Assembly: GCA_024234055.1 (NCBI GenBank) | Contig: JACKOW010000003.1 | Span: 186,001-250,000 of the forward strand | From: Rhodanobacteraceae bacterium | GTDB lineage: Bacteria > Pseudomonadota > Gammaproteobacteria > Xanthomonadales > SZUA-5 | Reading direction: 5' to 3' | DNA: 64,000 bases | Part shown: positions 41,814-51,249 of the stretch, one piece after another | Layout: each line of letters begins with the position of its first letter | Numbering within the stretch: position 1 is the stretch's first letter | Translations under genes and position numbers: made by a program | Notes under the pieces: model-generated | Seen by the model: only the letters and a program-made list of their open reading frames with translations | The model's database searches: none | What the model was told of the DNA's origin: nothing

Positions 41814-43874
41814 TCAGGGCGCGCTCGTGGCAGTCCACTGCTGCAGCCAGCCTTCCACCGCACGGTGCCATTGCACCGAGTTGTGCGGCTTCAGAATCCA
41901 GTGGTTCTCATCCGGGAACCACATGAACTTGCTGGGAATTCCGCGCCGCTGCAGTGCCGTGAATGCAGCGATGCCCTGCTCGAAGGGCACCCGGAAATCG
42001 AGCATGCCATGGGTGACCATCATCGGCGTCTTCCAGGCGGTGACGTGATTGACCGGGTTGTGCTTCTCGTAATTCTCCGGCTTTTCGTAGGGCGTGCCTT
42101 CCATTTCCCAGTGGTTGAACCAGAGCTCTTCGGTGGTGTAACCCATGAAGCGGTTGTCGAAGATGCCGGCGTGATTGACGATGCAGCGGAAGCCCTCGGG
42201 CCAGTTGCCGGCAATCCAGTTCATCATGTATCCGCCGTAGCTGGCCCCGATGGCGCAGGCGCGATCGCTATCGAGAAAGGCATAACGTTCGGCCGCGGCA
42301 GCCATGCCCTTCTTCAGATCCTCCAGCGGCTTGCCGCCCCAATCACCGCGAATGGCGTCGGTGAAGGCCTGGCCATAGCCGGTGGAACCGTGGAAGTCGA
42401 TGAAGACCACGGCAAAGCCCTTGCCGGCATAGGTCTGGGGATTCCAGCGATAATGGAAGCTGTTGCCCATGCTGCCCTGCGGTCCCCCATGGACGATGAA
42501 GGCCACCGGATAACGCTGGCCCTCGACATAGTCGGCCGGCTTGACCACCCAGCCGTAGACGGTCTCGTCATTCCAGCCCTTGAAGCTGAACTGCTCGTAC
42601 TGGCCAAAGCGGATCTGTTTCAGGGCGTCGGCATTGACCGCGGTCAGCGCCTTGCGGGCGGCGTCCTTGAGCGAGACCGCGTAGATGTCTGCGGGCGCGT
42701 CGAGGGCATCGATCGCGGCGTAGATCTGATGCTTGCCGACCGCGTATCCGCTGACCGAACCCGCGGTCGTCAGCCGCCGCGCCTTGCCACTGGCGATGTC
42801 GACGGCAAACAACAGGCGCTGACCGATGTCGTCGGCATAGGTGATCAGGGAACGGCCATCGGCCGACAGGCTCAGGCCGTCGGGCGAGCGATCCCAATCC
42901 GGCGCCACTTCCCGGACTGCCTTGGTGGCCAGATCCAGTTCGAGGATGCGGTTGCGGTCGGCTTCATAGCCGGCGCGGGCCATCGAGCGCCAGTAGAGCT
43001 TCTTGCCGTCAGCCGAATACAGCGGCGAGGTATCGTAGCCGCCGTATCCCGGTGTCAGGTTTTCTGCAGGCTCGTCGCTACCGACGGTGACGCGGTAGAG
43101 ATCGGTGTTGGTGGACCAGGCTTCGGTAGTGCCGGCGATTCTGGCGGTGAACACCAGTTGTCGGCTGTCCGGCGAGAACGCCACTTCGCCGAGGTCACCG
43201 AAGGGTTTGGTCGGCACATCGCCATCGATGCCGCGCGATGCCCACCAGGCAGCACCAGCAGGCTTGCCGGCCGTGTCGAGCTCGTAGACGAAGAGCTGCG
43301 ATCGCGTGCCGCGGCTCCAGGTATCCCAATGGCGGATGAAAAGCTTGTCCTGAATGGTGCCGCTGGCCTTCTCGGCCTCGTCGGCGTCCATGCGCTTCTT
43401 GCTGCAATCGAAATTGGCGCCGCACTCGGGGTATACCTCCAGCGCCAGCGCCAGACGCTTGCCATCCGGCGAGAGCATGAAATCGCCCACGTCCAGCGGC
43501 AGGCTGGTCACGACTTGTGCCTCACCCAGTCCCTCGAGCTTCCACACCTGCATCGAGCCGCCACGCGAGGACAGGAAATACAGGCGCTGGCCACCCGGCG
43601 AATAACGCGCATGCATGGCGCTGGAGCCAACGGCGGTCAGCCGCTGCGGGGTCTTGGAACTGCCATCCAGTGACAGCTGCCAGACGCTCTGCAGGCCCTT
43701 GTTGGCTTCCCAATCGGTTTCACGCAAGGTGTAGGCCAGTGCCTTGCCATCCGGGCGCAACTGCGGATCGGAGATCCGGTTCAATCGCACCAGATCGTCG
43801 ACATCGAAGGGTTTGGCTTCGGCGCAGGCCAGCGCCGGAAACAACAGCAGGACCAGGGAGAGACGACGCAGCAT
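41814..43874 (-). CDS. S9-family prolyl oligopeptidase-type serine peptidase, secreted
   Basis: 686 residues from ATG 43874 (GGAG upstream). A signal peptide covers about 1-18 (LFPALACAEA). A WD/PD40-type beta-propeller spans about 25-400 (RPDGKALAYTLRE, SPDGKRLALAL, SADGRSLITYADD). The alpha/beta-hydrolase part has the nucleophile Ser in GASYGGYMMNW (about 546), Asp in MLDFRVPFEQG (about 635) and His in PDENHWIL (about 668). It should cut short peptides in the periplasm, possibly as a dipeptidyl peptidase. The FDCSKK region holds Cys that may bridge. Confidence 0.9.
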   Translation of the reverse strand: MLRRLSLVLLLFPALACAEAKPFDVDDLVRLNRISDPQLRPDGKALAYTLRETDWEANKGLQSVWQLSLDGSSKTPQRLTAVGSSAMHARYSPGGQRLYFLSSRGGSMQVWKLEGLGEAQVVTSLPLDVGDFMLSPDGKRLALALEVYPECGANFDCSKKRMDADEAEKASGTIQDKLFIRHWDTWSRGTRSQLFVYELDTAGKPAGAAWWASRGIDGDVPTKPFGDLGEVAFSPDSRQLVFTARIAGTTEAWSTNTDLYRVTVGSDEPAENLTPGYGGYDTSPLYSADGKKLYWRSMARAGYEADRNRILELDLATKAVREVAPDWDRSPDGLSLSADGRSLITYADDIGQRLLFAVDIASGKARRLTTAGSVSGYAVGKHQIYAAIDALDAPADIYAVSLKDAARKALTAVNADALKQIRFGQYEQFSFKGWNDETVYGWVVKPADYVEGQRYPVAFIVHGGPQGSMGNSFHYRWNPQTYAGKGFAVVFIDFHGSTGYGQAFTDAIRGDWGGKPLEDLKKGMAAAAERYAFLDSDRACAIGASYGGYMMNWIAGNWPEGFRCIVNHAGIFDNRFMGYTTEELWFNHWEMEGTPYEKPENYEKHNPVNHVTAWKTPMMVTHGMLDFRVPFEQGIAAFTALQRRGIPSKFMWFPDENHWILKPHNSVQWHRAVEGWLQQWTATSAP

Positions 43875-43986
43875 CAGTGCAGACTCCGGTGGGATCATCG
43901 ACCCCCGAGTCTGCCATTACTGGGCAGCGAGAGCACCTGCCAGACGACCGGGGACTGGCGAGCCGCCCAGCTGCAAGCAGTCTCGG

Positions 43987-44358
43987 TCAGCGAAACTCGA
44001 CCACCGTGGACCATTCCCGGTAGGCAGGATCATTGACCTTGGCGCCGATGCGATAGTGCTTGCCGGCCTCGACGTCGATCTCGATGTATTGGGGCTGCGG
44101 ACGCTCGCGTCGGTTCAGGTGGAAGGCGTTGTCGCGCTCGATCAAGGCCACCACGCCCAGGCGCCGCTTGCCGGGCGCCAAACGGATCAGCTGCCGCGCC
44201 ATCGGCAGGTTCTGCCCATCGACGCTGATGACTCGAACCGCATACAGACGCTCGCTTTGCCGCGTGAGCACGCTGGTCACCTGCCCCTTGTCATCGGCCA
44301 GGGCCACAGATGGAACCAAGAGCATCAGCGCCAATGCCACCGCACACAGAGTACGCAT
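43987..44358 (-). CDS. Small secreted protein, unknown function
   Basis: 123 residues; GGAG lies before the ATG. A signal peptide covers about 1-21 (LLVPSVALA). The remainder is beta-rich (YAVRVISVDGQN, RLGVVALIE, QYIEIDVEAGKHYRIGAKVND), likely a small beta-sandwich. The IEIDVEAGKHYRIGAKV stretch recurs in small secreted proteins of related bacteria, but I cannot name a family. It is followed by the S9 peptidase gene on the same strand after 112 bp. Confidence 0.68.
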   Translation of the reverse strand: MRTLCAVALALMLLVPSVALADDKGQVTSVLTRQSERLYAVRVISVDGQNLPMARQLIRLAPGKRRLGVVALIERDNAFHLNRRERPQPQYIEIDVEAGKHYRIGAKVNDPAYREWSTVVEFR

Positions 44359-44453
44359 CGACCATCTCCTCGCAGGCCAGCCCCGACGGGGTCAGCAGGC
44401 GTGCATCGTAGGCTGCACCGATGTGAGTGCCAAGTGCACAAACGCTCGCACAG

Positions 44454-44646
44454 CCTGCCGGGCAAGCTCGGCACTACCAAAGCCCCGTACACCGCAGCTG
44501 TTGTAGAGCGGAGCTTGCTCCGCTGCTTCTGCTGGGTTTCTTGCTCTTCGCACCGCCAGAGAGCCGCACATCCTGCCGAGCAAGCTCGGCACTACAAAGG
44601 CCTCGTACACCGATGCTCTGGTAGCAGAGCTTGCTCCGCTGCTTCG
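44454..44646. repeat. Imperfect direct repeat, 118-bp period, in a 319-bp gap
   Basis: CCTGCCG(G/A)GCAAGCTCGGCACTAC starts at 44454 and 44572, each followed by a CGTACACCG segment and an AGAGC..GCTTGCTCCGCTGCTTC segment. The cores GCAAGCTCGGC and GGAGCTTGCTCC can form hairpins. The surrounding gap 44359-44677 has no gene. Confidence 0.65.
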
Positions 44647-44677
44647 GCTGACTCGTACACCGTCGGCTTGCCGGAAT

Positions 44678-45667
44678 CTACTGCGCGCCGGCCCGTAGCG
44701 ACCATCCAAACAACTCCTCGCGGACTCGAATCTCGGCGATCTCCAGCGCCAGGCCGTCGCGTTGTGCCAGTTGCTGACCGAGTGACTGCAAGCGATCGGC
44801 GCTCAGGGCATGGGCGACGAGTTCGGCCTGACGCAGGCGTGACTGGTTCAGATGTTCGACCAACGCCTGCAACTGGGTCTCGGCGGCACGCTGACCGATG
44901 ACAGGGGTCGCCGCCACGATCTGGCCCAACGCTTGCTGGGTTTCGCCCAGAAAGTCACCCGCAAGGCCGCTTGCGCGCTGCTGCAGCTCGCGCATGGCCT
45001 CGTTGTAGCGCTGTCTGGCCTTGGCGGCTTCAGGATCGCGCTGCACCGAAGCAGCACCCTCGGGCGTGCCCAGGCGAGCGAGAAACGGCAGCAGGCGACG
45101 CGCGCGCTGGATCAAACCACCCGATTGCAGCAACCCATCGATCTCCACACGCTCGGCGCGGCCCAATCGCACCGGCAATGAATCGGCATGGTGCACGATC
45201 AGCGCCACGCTGGCGCCGGGCTTGAGCACCCGCAGCAGTTCGTGGACGGACAGCGACAGATCGGAATACTCGAGTCCGTATTGGCTGATCACCAGATCGA
45301 AGCTGGCGTCGGCAAAGGGCAAGCTTTCCGCCGCGATGTCGGCATGGAAGCGCAGTCGTTCCCGGACGCCGGTGTCGCAGCCCCGTAGCCACGGAGGATC
45401 AATGGCCGCAAGATCGATGGCATCGACTTCAGGCATGCCCAGGGCAGTGGTCCGGGTATCGAGCAGCAGCCGCGGCAGAGCGCCATTGCCGGTAGCGATG
45501 TCGAGCACCCGGTCGGTCGCCTTCAGCGGCTCGAAAACGCTGCGCCAGAAAGCGCCGATGCTGTCGCCATAATTGCCCTCGAAACTGCCGGCGCAGGAAT
45601 GCAGTGCCCCGCCCTGCCAATAGCGACTCCAGCTGTCCCTGCGTTGTTCATTGCCGCTCATGCGCAT
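44678..45667 (-). CDS. Class I SAM-dependent methyltransferase
   Basis: 329 residues from ATG 45667 (AGGA upstream; ATG 45661 also possible). RVLDIATGNGALPRLLL (about 53-69) is the SAM-binding motif I; ASFDLVISQYGLEYSDL (about 121-137) and LRVLKPGASVALIVHH follow in the order of a Methyltransf_11 fold. The C-terminal 130 residues are mostly helical with Gln/Ala-rich coiled-coil character. The substrate is unknown. It is 48 bp downstream of the photolyase gene on the same strand. Confidence 0.8.
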   Translation of the reverse strand: MRMSGNEQRRDSWSRYWQGGALHSCAGSFEGNYGDSIGAFWRSVFEPLKATDRVLDIATGNGALPRLLLDTRTTALGMPEVDAIDLAAIDPPWLRGCDTGVRERLRFHADIAAESLPFADASFDLVISQYGLEYSDLSLSVHELLRVLKPGASVALIVHHADSLPVRLGRAERVEIDGLLQSGGLIQRARRLLPFLARLGTPEGAASVQRDPEAAKARQRYNEAMRELQQRASGLAGDFLGETQQALGQIVAATPVIGQRAAETQLQALVEHLNQSRLRQAELVAHALSADRLQSLGQQLAQRDGLALEIAEIRVREELFGWSLRAGAQ

Positions 45668-45715
45668 CCGATCCTGTCTCAGCTGGCGCGATCATGCACG
45701 GCCCGGCTGCATTTC

Positions 45716-47263
45716 TCACCCTTGCGCGCGCAAGCTGGCCCGCAGTTGCTCGGCCTGCTGCTCGATGGCCTGGCGCTTGCCGGCACTCATGCGCGCCAGA
45801 TGCTTCCACTGCAGCGCCGTGCGCGGGTGGCGGGCGAATCGCGACTCGTGGCGAATCAGGAAATCCCAGTAGAGGGTGGTGTAGGGACAGGCCTTGGCCC
45901 CGGTGGCTTCGGCCGGGTCGAAAGCGCAGCCGGCGCAGTAGTTGCTCATGCGCTGGATGTACTTGCCGCTGGCGCAATAGGGCTTGCTGGCCATGAAACC
46001 GCCATCGGCGTACTGGCTCATGCCGATGGTATTGGGCAGTTCCACCCATTCCACCGCATCCACATACACCGCCAGATACCACTCATGCAGCTCGCGCGGG
46101 CGTACGCCCAGCAGCAGGGCAAACAGCCCGGTAACCATCAGCCGCTGGATGTGGTGGGCATAGCCCAGCCGCAATGTCTGCTGGAGCGCATCGGCCAGAC
46201 AGCGCATGGGCGTCTCGCCAGTCCAGTAGATCGACGGCAGCGGCTCCTCTGCCCCCAGGGCGTTGTCCGCCAGATAGTCCGGCATGCGCTGCCAATACAG
46301 CCCGCGCACATATTCGCGCCAGCCCAGTATCTGCCGGACAAAACCCTCGACCGCCTCGATCGGTGCCCGACCCTGCTCCCAGGCGTCGATCGCCGCGGCG
46401 ATCACGCTGCGCGGATCGATCAGCTTGAGATTCAGCGAACTGGAGATGCGGGCGTGATAGAGCAAGGGCTCACCGCGCCAGAGGGCGTCCTGATAGCGGC
46501 CGAAAGCCACCAGGCGGTGGGCGATGAAATCTTCCAGGGCCGCCCGTGCCTGCACTGGGGTGACCGGCCAATCGAAGTTCTCAAGCTCGCCGGGGTGATC
46601 GGGCCAACGTGATTGCACCAGTTCCAACACCTCACGGGTGGTGGAATCGGGATCGAAGCGGATCGGTTGCGGCAACAACCCAGGACCACGGGCATCGAAG
46701 CTGCCGCGATTGTCGGCATCGAAATTCCAGCGCCCGCCCACCGGCTGGTCGCCGTCCATCAACACCCCAAGGCGCTTGCGGAAGTGTCGGTAGAAATGTT
46801 CCAGCCGGAACTCGCGCCGGCCCTGCGCCCATTCGGAAAAGGCCTCCAGGCTCACCAGAAAATGCGGATCGGGCAGTTCCTCCCAGGGCAGCCCGGACTC
46901 GTTCAAGGCCTGATGCAAATGTTCACGCACGCGCCAGTCGCCGGGTTCGACCAGAACGACGCTCTGTGGCCGCAGCGCCTGCAGATCCTTGGCCAGGGCT
47001 TCAGGCAGGCTGCCGGCATCGTGCTCGCCCAGCCGGCGATAGTGCACCCTGCGACCGCTTTCGCGCATGGCCAGCGCATAGTGGCGCATGGCACTGAGGA
47101 AGAGCGCAATGCGGGCCTTGTGCGACCACACATGGGTGGCTTCCTCGGCCACTTCCGCCATCCACAGGGCATCGTGATCGGCATCAAAGTCCGCGAATAC
47201 CGAACTGGCCGGATCCAGTTGATCCCCCAGCACGAGATACAAACGCCGCAATTCCTGGCTCAA
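45716..47263 (-). CDS. Iron-sulfur photolyase/cryptochrome of the PhrB type
   Basis: 515 residues. The N-terminal deoxyribodipyrimidine photolyase-related domain (RRLYLVLGDQLDP ... ARIALFLSAMRHYA) and the FAD-binding part (ILGWREYVRGLYWQRMPDY, YAHHIQRLMVTGLFALL, PNTIGMSQYADGGFMASKPYCASGKYI) match the FeS-BCP group. Four Cys (KPYCAS, SNYCAGC and AKACPYT near 425-460) fit the 4Fe-4S site. By family it repairs (6-4) photoproducts with light. The protein lacks a signal peptide. Confidence 0.9.
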   Translation of the reverse strand: MSQELRRLYLVLGDQLDPASSVFADFDADHDALWMAEVAEEATHVWSHKARIALFLSAMRHYALAMRESGRRVHYRRLGEHDAGSLPEALAKDLQALRPQSVVLVEPGDWRVREHLHQALNESGLPWEELPDPHFLVSLEAFSEWAQGRREFRLEHFYRHFRKRLGVLMDGDQPVGGRWNFDADNRGSFDARGPGLLPQPIRFDPDSTTREVLELVQSRWPDHPGELENFDWPVTPVQARAALEDFIAHRLVAFGRYQDALWRGEPLLYHARISSSLNLKLIDPRSVIAAAIDAWEQGRAPIEAVEGFVRQILGWREYVRGLYWQRMPDYLADNALGAEEPLPSIYWTGETPMRCLADALQQTLRLGYAHHIQRLMVTGLFALLLGVRPRELHEWYLAVYVDAVEWVELPNTIGMSQYADGGFMASKPYCASGKYIQRMSNYCAGCAFDPAEATGAKACPYTTLYWDFLIRHESRFARHPRTALQWKHLARMSAGKRQAIEQQAEQLRASLRAQG

Positions 47264-47486
47264 GTTGTCGCATCCACAGGGTTGAGCGGCAACTCTCGCA
47301 AAGCCGCGGTATCGACGACGCGAAGCCCCGGCAGAGTCGGGAAGTGGCGCTTCTGGGGAGCCCTGCGGCCATTACGCCGGCCCTTTTTGGGCCCGGCCAT
47401 GCCCTGTCGCGTCAATCAGCAGTCGAACGCGAACGGTTTGCGCGGTTATGATCGGCCATCGTCCTCACCGACCGACCACCGACCTG

Positions 47487-48836
47487 ATGGATGCACCGAT
47501 CGAAATCCCGAATTTTGAGCTCTTCAAGGAGATCGGTCGCGGCGGCATGTCTCGCGTCTACCTGGCGCACCAGCTGCAACCCAAGCGCGAGGTGGCCATC
47601 AAGATCGTCTCGCCGGGCTCGGCACCCGACGAGACCTTTCTGGCCTCGCTGAAGATCGAAGGCGACACCATCGCCGGCCTCAACCACGACAACATCGTCA
47701 CCGTATTCGCCTGCGGCGTGGTCGACAAGCACTACTACCTGGCGATGGAGATCCTGCCGGGCGGCGACCTGACCGACAAGATCAAGAAAGGTCTGCGCGC
47801 CGAAGACGCGGTCGAGGTGATGATCCAGATCGGCGGCGCCCTGGAGCACGCGCACAAGCGCCACGTGCTGCATCGCGACATCAAGCCCGAAAACGTGATG
47901 TTCCACGAAAGCGGCAAGGCCGTGCTGGTGGATTTCGGTATCGCCAAGGAGGGTGACGCCGAATCGAGCTTCACCCAGGTGGGCGCCGTGGTCGGCACGC
48001 CGCACTACATGAGTCCCGAGCGCTGCATGGGCAAGTCCACCGATGCCCGCTCCGATCTCTACGCCATGGGCGTGATGTTTTTCGAGATGCTGACCGGCCA
48101 CAAGGTCTTCGAGGGCCGTGACACCTTTGCCGTGAGCTATGCCCACGTCTACGAACCGGTGCCGCCGCTGCCACCCGAGCACGCGCGCTTCCAGGGCGTG
48201 ATCAACAAGCTGCTGGCCAAGGATCCCAACGATCGCTACCAGACCGCCGCCGAAATGGTCGCGGCACTGAAGAAGCACCGGGCCGGCGCCGCGGCCCCAG
48301 CCGAGCCCGCCACGCGCCGGGTCGACACCAGTATCGCCTCGCCGTTGCAGGTCAAGCTCAACAAGCTGGCGGCAGCCGACAACAATGTCGGCGCCACCAC
48401 GGTCAATCAGCCCACCGGGCCGATGCGGCCGCAGGACAGCGAAGGCGCCACGGCGGTATCCAAGCCGATGTCCGGCGCCGCCGCCGAGAAACCAGCGGCC
48501 GCTCAGGCCAAGCCCAAGCCGGTGATGCTGTATGCCGCGGTCGGGGCGCTGGTGGTCGTGGTGGTTGCGGGCGTGGCGATGTGGCCGAGGGGAACGCCGA
48601 ACGACTCCGATATCTCGAAGGCCATTCTGACGACAGAACAGACCGTGAAAATGACTGATCTGCTGTCCTCCGGCGCGGCACAGACGCGACTCGGGAACTA
48701 CGAAGCGGCTGCCGACAATTTTGAACAGGTGCTAATCGAATACGATTGCTCAAATGAAGAAGCCCGACGAGGCCTCAAGGCCACCGACCCCGGCAACGAG
48801 CAGCGATACGTGAAGGCCATCGAGAAGTGCAAATAG
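47487..48836 (+). CDS. Membrane-anchored serine/threonine protein kinase
   Basis: 449 residues from ATG 47487. The kinase domain (about 9-270) is complete: IGRGGMSRVYLA (Gly loop), VAIKIV (Lys), HRDIKPENVMF (catalytic loop), DFGIAKEGD and the PHYMSPERCMG activation segment. A low-complexity Ala/Pro/Thr linker leads to a membrane helix at about 346-368 (AAVGALVVVVVAGVAMW) and a short periplasmic tail with a TPR-like piece (RLGNYEAAADNFEQVL). Hanks-type kinase, PknB-like layout but without PASTA repeats. Its targets are unknown. Confidence 0.9.
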   Translation: MDAPIEIPNFELFKEIGRGGMSRVYLAHQLQPKREVAIKIVSPGSAPDETFLASLKIEGDTIAGLNHDNIVTVFACGVVDKHYYLAMEILPGGDLTDKIKKGLRAEDAVEVMIQIGGALEHAHKRHVLHRDIKPENVMFHESGKAVLVDFGIAKEGDAESSFTQVGAVVGTPHYMSPERCMGKSTDARSDLYAMGVMFFEMLTGHKVFEGRDTFAVSYAHVYEPVPPLPPEHARFQGVINKLLAKDPNDRYQTAAEMVAALKKHRAGAAAPAEPATRRVDTSIASPLQVKLNKLAAADNNVGATTVNQPTGPMRPQDSEGATAVSKPMSGAAAEKPAAAQAKPKPVMLYAAVGALVVVVVAGVAMWPRGTPNDSDISKAILTTEQTVKMTDLLSSGAAQTRLGNYEAAADNFEQVLIEYDCSNEEARRGLKATDPGNEQRYVKAIEKCK

Positions 48837-49054
48837 CCTCAAAGTCGTAGGTCCCGTTGGCAGCAATACGGTCCACGAGACCTACGAATGAACTGGATTT
48901 CTCGAAATGCAACAAAATCCTGTGGCCCGATGGCACTTGGGCCCTGGACTCCAACGTGACCTAAGTACGCGGGGTGCCGGTAGGGAGTAAGCCAGTCGCG
49001 TCACCGTGTCACGTAGCCGCTGCGCGGCAACGTGACCTACCTACTCCCCACACC

Positions 49055-49132
49055 GTCATTCCCGCGAAAGCGGGAATCCAGTGCTTTCAGATACTTGCGT
49101 ACGACTGGGTTCCCGCTTTCGCGGGAACAACG
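49055..49132. repeat. 79-bp palindromic unit (CCCGCGAAAGCGGGAA), copy 1
   Basis: GTCATTCCCGCGAAAGCGGGAA at the left and TTCCCGCTTTCGCGGGAA at the right fold back on each other; the loop reads TCCAGTGCTTTCAGATACTTGCG. Copy 2, in opposite orientation and with nearly the same loop, is at 50936-51014. Confidence 0.7.
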
Positions 49133-49172
49133 AGTACTCGAAGTCGCTCTCAGGCTTCACCGCTCACCGAAA

Positions 49173-49350
49173 ATGCGCTAACCCATTGATTTCTATACCT
49201 GGAAAAGAAGAAGCAAGGGGCAGGGGCAGGGGTCCAACCTCGACGCATGATCTGACCGTGCCGTGACGTGGGTCCCCTGCCCCCTGCCTCCCGCCCCTGT
49301 TCAATGCGCGAACAGGCGCACCGCCAGGAGCCAGCGGGACCCTCACCCTC
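49173..49350. repeat. GGGGCAAGGGGCAGG repeat, copy 1
   Basis: Starts ATGCGCTAACCCATTGATT and contains AAGGGGCAGGGGCAGG facing CCCTGCCCCCTGCC about 60 bases later. It abuts the 3' end of radA. Copies 2 and 3 lie at 52033-52345. Confidence 0.7.
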
Positions 49351-49364
49351 CCGCACCCCAACCC

Positions 49365-50741
49365 CTACTCTGCCGCCGCATCCAGCGCCTCGGTCAGGGT
49401 CTGGGCGCCAATCACTTCCATCTCGCCGACCCTGCCCTTCTTGGGCCGATTCTGCGCCGGCACGATGGCGCGTTTGAAACCGTGGGTTGCGGCTTCACGC
49501 AGGCGCTCTTCGCCGTTGGGGATGGGCCGGATCTCTCCCGAAAGTCCGACTTCACCGAAGGCCATGGTGTGCATGCCCAGGCTGCGGTTGCGAAAGCTGG
49601 AATGCACTGCCAGCAGCACCGGCAGATCGGCCGCGGTCTCGGACACGCGGATGCCACCGACGATGTTGACGAACACGTCCTGATCGTAGATGGCGACACC
49701 GCCGTGGCGGTGGGCCACGGCCAGCAGCAGTGCCAGCCGATTGCTTTCGTAGCCCACCGTGACCCGGCGCGGATTCGCCAGCGGGCTCTGATCAACCAGT
49801 GCCTGCACCTCGACCAGCAGCGGCCGGGTGCCTTCGCGGGTGACCATGACGATGCTGCCCGGGCCGCGTTCGGCCTGCCCGGAGAGGAAGATGGCCGAGG
49901 GATTGGGCACTTCGCGCAGGCCGCGATCGGTCATCGCGAACACGCCCAGTTCATTGACCGCGCCGAAACGGTTCTTGAGCGAGCGCAGGATACGGAAGCG
50001 GCTGCCCGACTCACCCTCGAAATAGAGCACCGCATCGACCATGTGCTCAAGCACGCGCGGGCCGGCAATGCCGCCTTCCTTGGTGACATGGCCGATCAGG
50101 AACACGCTGACGCCCTGTTCCTTGGCATAACGCACCAGTCGCGCCGCGCATTCCCGCACCTGCGAGACCGAGCCAGGTGCCGACGTCAGTTCCGGTAGCC
50201 ACAAGGTCTGGATGGAATCGATGATCAGGACCTTGGGTTTTTCCTTGATGGCCGTGGCCAGGATGCGTTCGACATTGGTTTCGGTCTGACAGCGCAAACC
50301 ACTGACTTCGACCTGCAGCCGCCGCGCCCGCTGCGCGATCTGGCCCAATGACTCCTCGCCGCTGACGTAGATCACCTCGGCCTTGCCCTGCAGACTGGCG
50401 TGCACCTGCAGCATCAGCGTGGACTTGCCGATACCCGGATCACCGCCGACCAGAACCACCGAGCCCGACACCAGACCGCCGCCCAGTACCCGGTTCAATT
50501 CAGCCAATCCGGTATCCATCCGGATTTCCTGCTCGGAGGCCACACTGGCCAGGTCCGATACCTCGCCGGCGCTGGCGGCACCGGCATATCCACCGCGGCG
50601 CGAGCCCGGACCGGAACCGGCCGAGACTTCCTCGATCAGACTGTTCCAGGCGCCGCAATCCCCGCACTGCCCGGCCCACTTGGGCGCCACCGCGCCGCAT
50701 TCGGAGCAGACATAACGCGATTTGGGGCGGGCTGTACTCAT
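49365..50741 (-). CDS. radA: DNA repair protein RadA
   Basis: 458 residues from ATG 50741; the open frame extends upstream but only the part from MSTARPKSRYVC is RadA. The N-terminal zinc finger is CSECGAVAPKWAGQCGDCGAW; Walker A is GGDPGIGKST (about 93-102); the RadA-specific KNRFG motif is in RSLKNRFGAVNELGVF (about 252); the C-terminal Lon-like domain follows (SLGMHTMAFGEVGLSGEIRPI). It helps branch migration in recombinational repair. It is flanked by inverted copies of the 79-bp repeat. Confidence 0.95.
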   Translation of the reverse strand: MSTARPKSRYVCSECGAVAPKWAGQCGDCGAWNSLIEEVSAGSGPGSRRGGYAGAASAGEVSDLASVASEQEIRMDTGLAELNRVLGGGLVSGSVVLVGGDPGIGKSTLMLQVHASLQGKAEVIYVSGEESLGQIAQRARRLQVEVSGLRCQTETNVERILATAIKEKPKVLIIDSIQTLWLPELTSAPGSVSQVRECAARLVRYAKEQGVSVFLIGHVTKEGGIAGPRVLEHMVDAVLYFEGESGSRFRILRSLKNRFGAVNELGVFAMTDRGLREVPNPSAIFLSGQAERGPGSIVMVTREGTRPLLVEVQALVDQSPLANPRRVTVGYESNRLALLLAVAHRHGGVAIYDQDVFVNIVGGIRVSETAADLPVLLAVHSSFRNRSLGMHTMAFGEVGLSGEIRPIPNGEERLREAATHGFKRAIVPAQNRPKKGRVGEMEVIGAQTLTEALDAAAE

Positions 50742-50935
50742 GCGGGCAGGAATTCCATCGGATATCAGCCGCAAAGGATCGCACGGCGCCCAGGGCAGGA
50801 GCGACCTCGCGTCGCGATTGCCCTCGCCGCCGCCATCGCGAAAACCCCAGACCGGCGGCATGTTGAGGTCAAGAGCAGGTCGCAGAGTGCGCAGAGAGAG
50901 GCAAAAGCAATTCACCAAGGTTCCTCTGAACAAGG

Positions 50936-51014
50936 CGTCCCTCCCGCGAAAGCGGGAATCCATGCATCCGCAAGTACCTGAAAGCACTGGATTCCCGCTT
51001 GCGCAGGAATGACG
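50936..51014. repeat. 79-bp palindromic unit, copy 2 (inverted relative to copy 1)
   Basis: CCCGCGAAAGCGGGAATCCA at the left and GGATTCCCGCTTGCGCAGGAAT at the right. Read on the other strand, the loop is GTGCTTTCAGGTACTTGCG, matching copy 1 with one change. A piece of the same loop (TTTCAGGTACTTGCG) also occurs at 56740-56754. Confidence 0.7.
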
Positions 51015-51184
51015 GTCAAGATTTGTTCAGAGCTCCCCAATGCTGCTCTCCGCGTGCTCTCTGCTTTTCCTCTGCGTCCTCTGCGTCAGGCATTTTCTCC
51101 AACCCGCCTCAGGCACAGGTTTTCGGAGATCGCGGCGCGAGGCCTCCCATCGAGTCCTTGCCAGGGACATGATGCAATCGGCGC

Positions 51185-51206
51185 TTGACCTTGTCCCAGG
51201 GACAAG
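51185..51206 (+). promoter_or_regulatory. MerR-type operator/promoter before the MerR-family gene
   Basis: CTTGTCCC-A-GGGACAAG (51190-51206) is a perfect 17-bp dyad. It overlaps a -35-like TTGACC (51185-51190), and a 19-bp spacer leads to a poor -10 at 51210. A dyad in a lengthened spacer is the classic MerR-regulated layout. The gene starts at 51250, so autoregulation is likely. Confidence 0.55.
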
Positions 51207-51249
51207 CTGCAGTCTTTGCATCGATGTCTGAGCGCAGAGGTGCAGCAAC

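Larger units (their letters stand above)
48837..49364. other. 528-bp intergenic region made largely of repeats
   Basis: After the kinase stop there is a GTAGG(T/C)..CCTACG dyad (48846-48888, GTAGGTCC and GAGACCTAC) that may terminate transcription. Then follow a TCACGTAGC..GCAACGTGAC segment (about 49008-49036) and two repeat units entered at 49055-49132 and 49173-49350. No gene is supported. Confidence 0.55.

Noticed and set aside
39484..43673. Two very long plus-strand open frames (730 and 661 codons) opposite the Sel1 and S9 peptidase genes
   Set aside because: Both are mirror images of well-supported minus-strand genes. High GC content leaves few stops on the other strand. No protein motif or ribosome site supports them.
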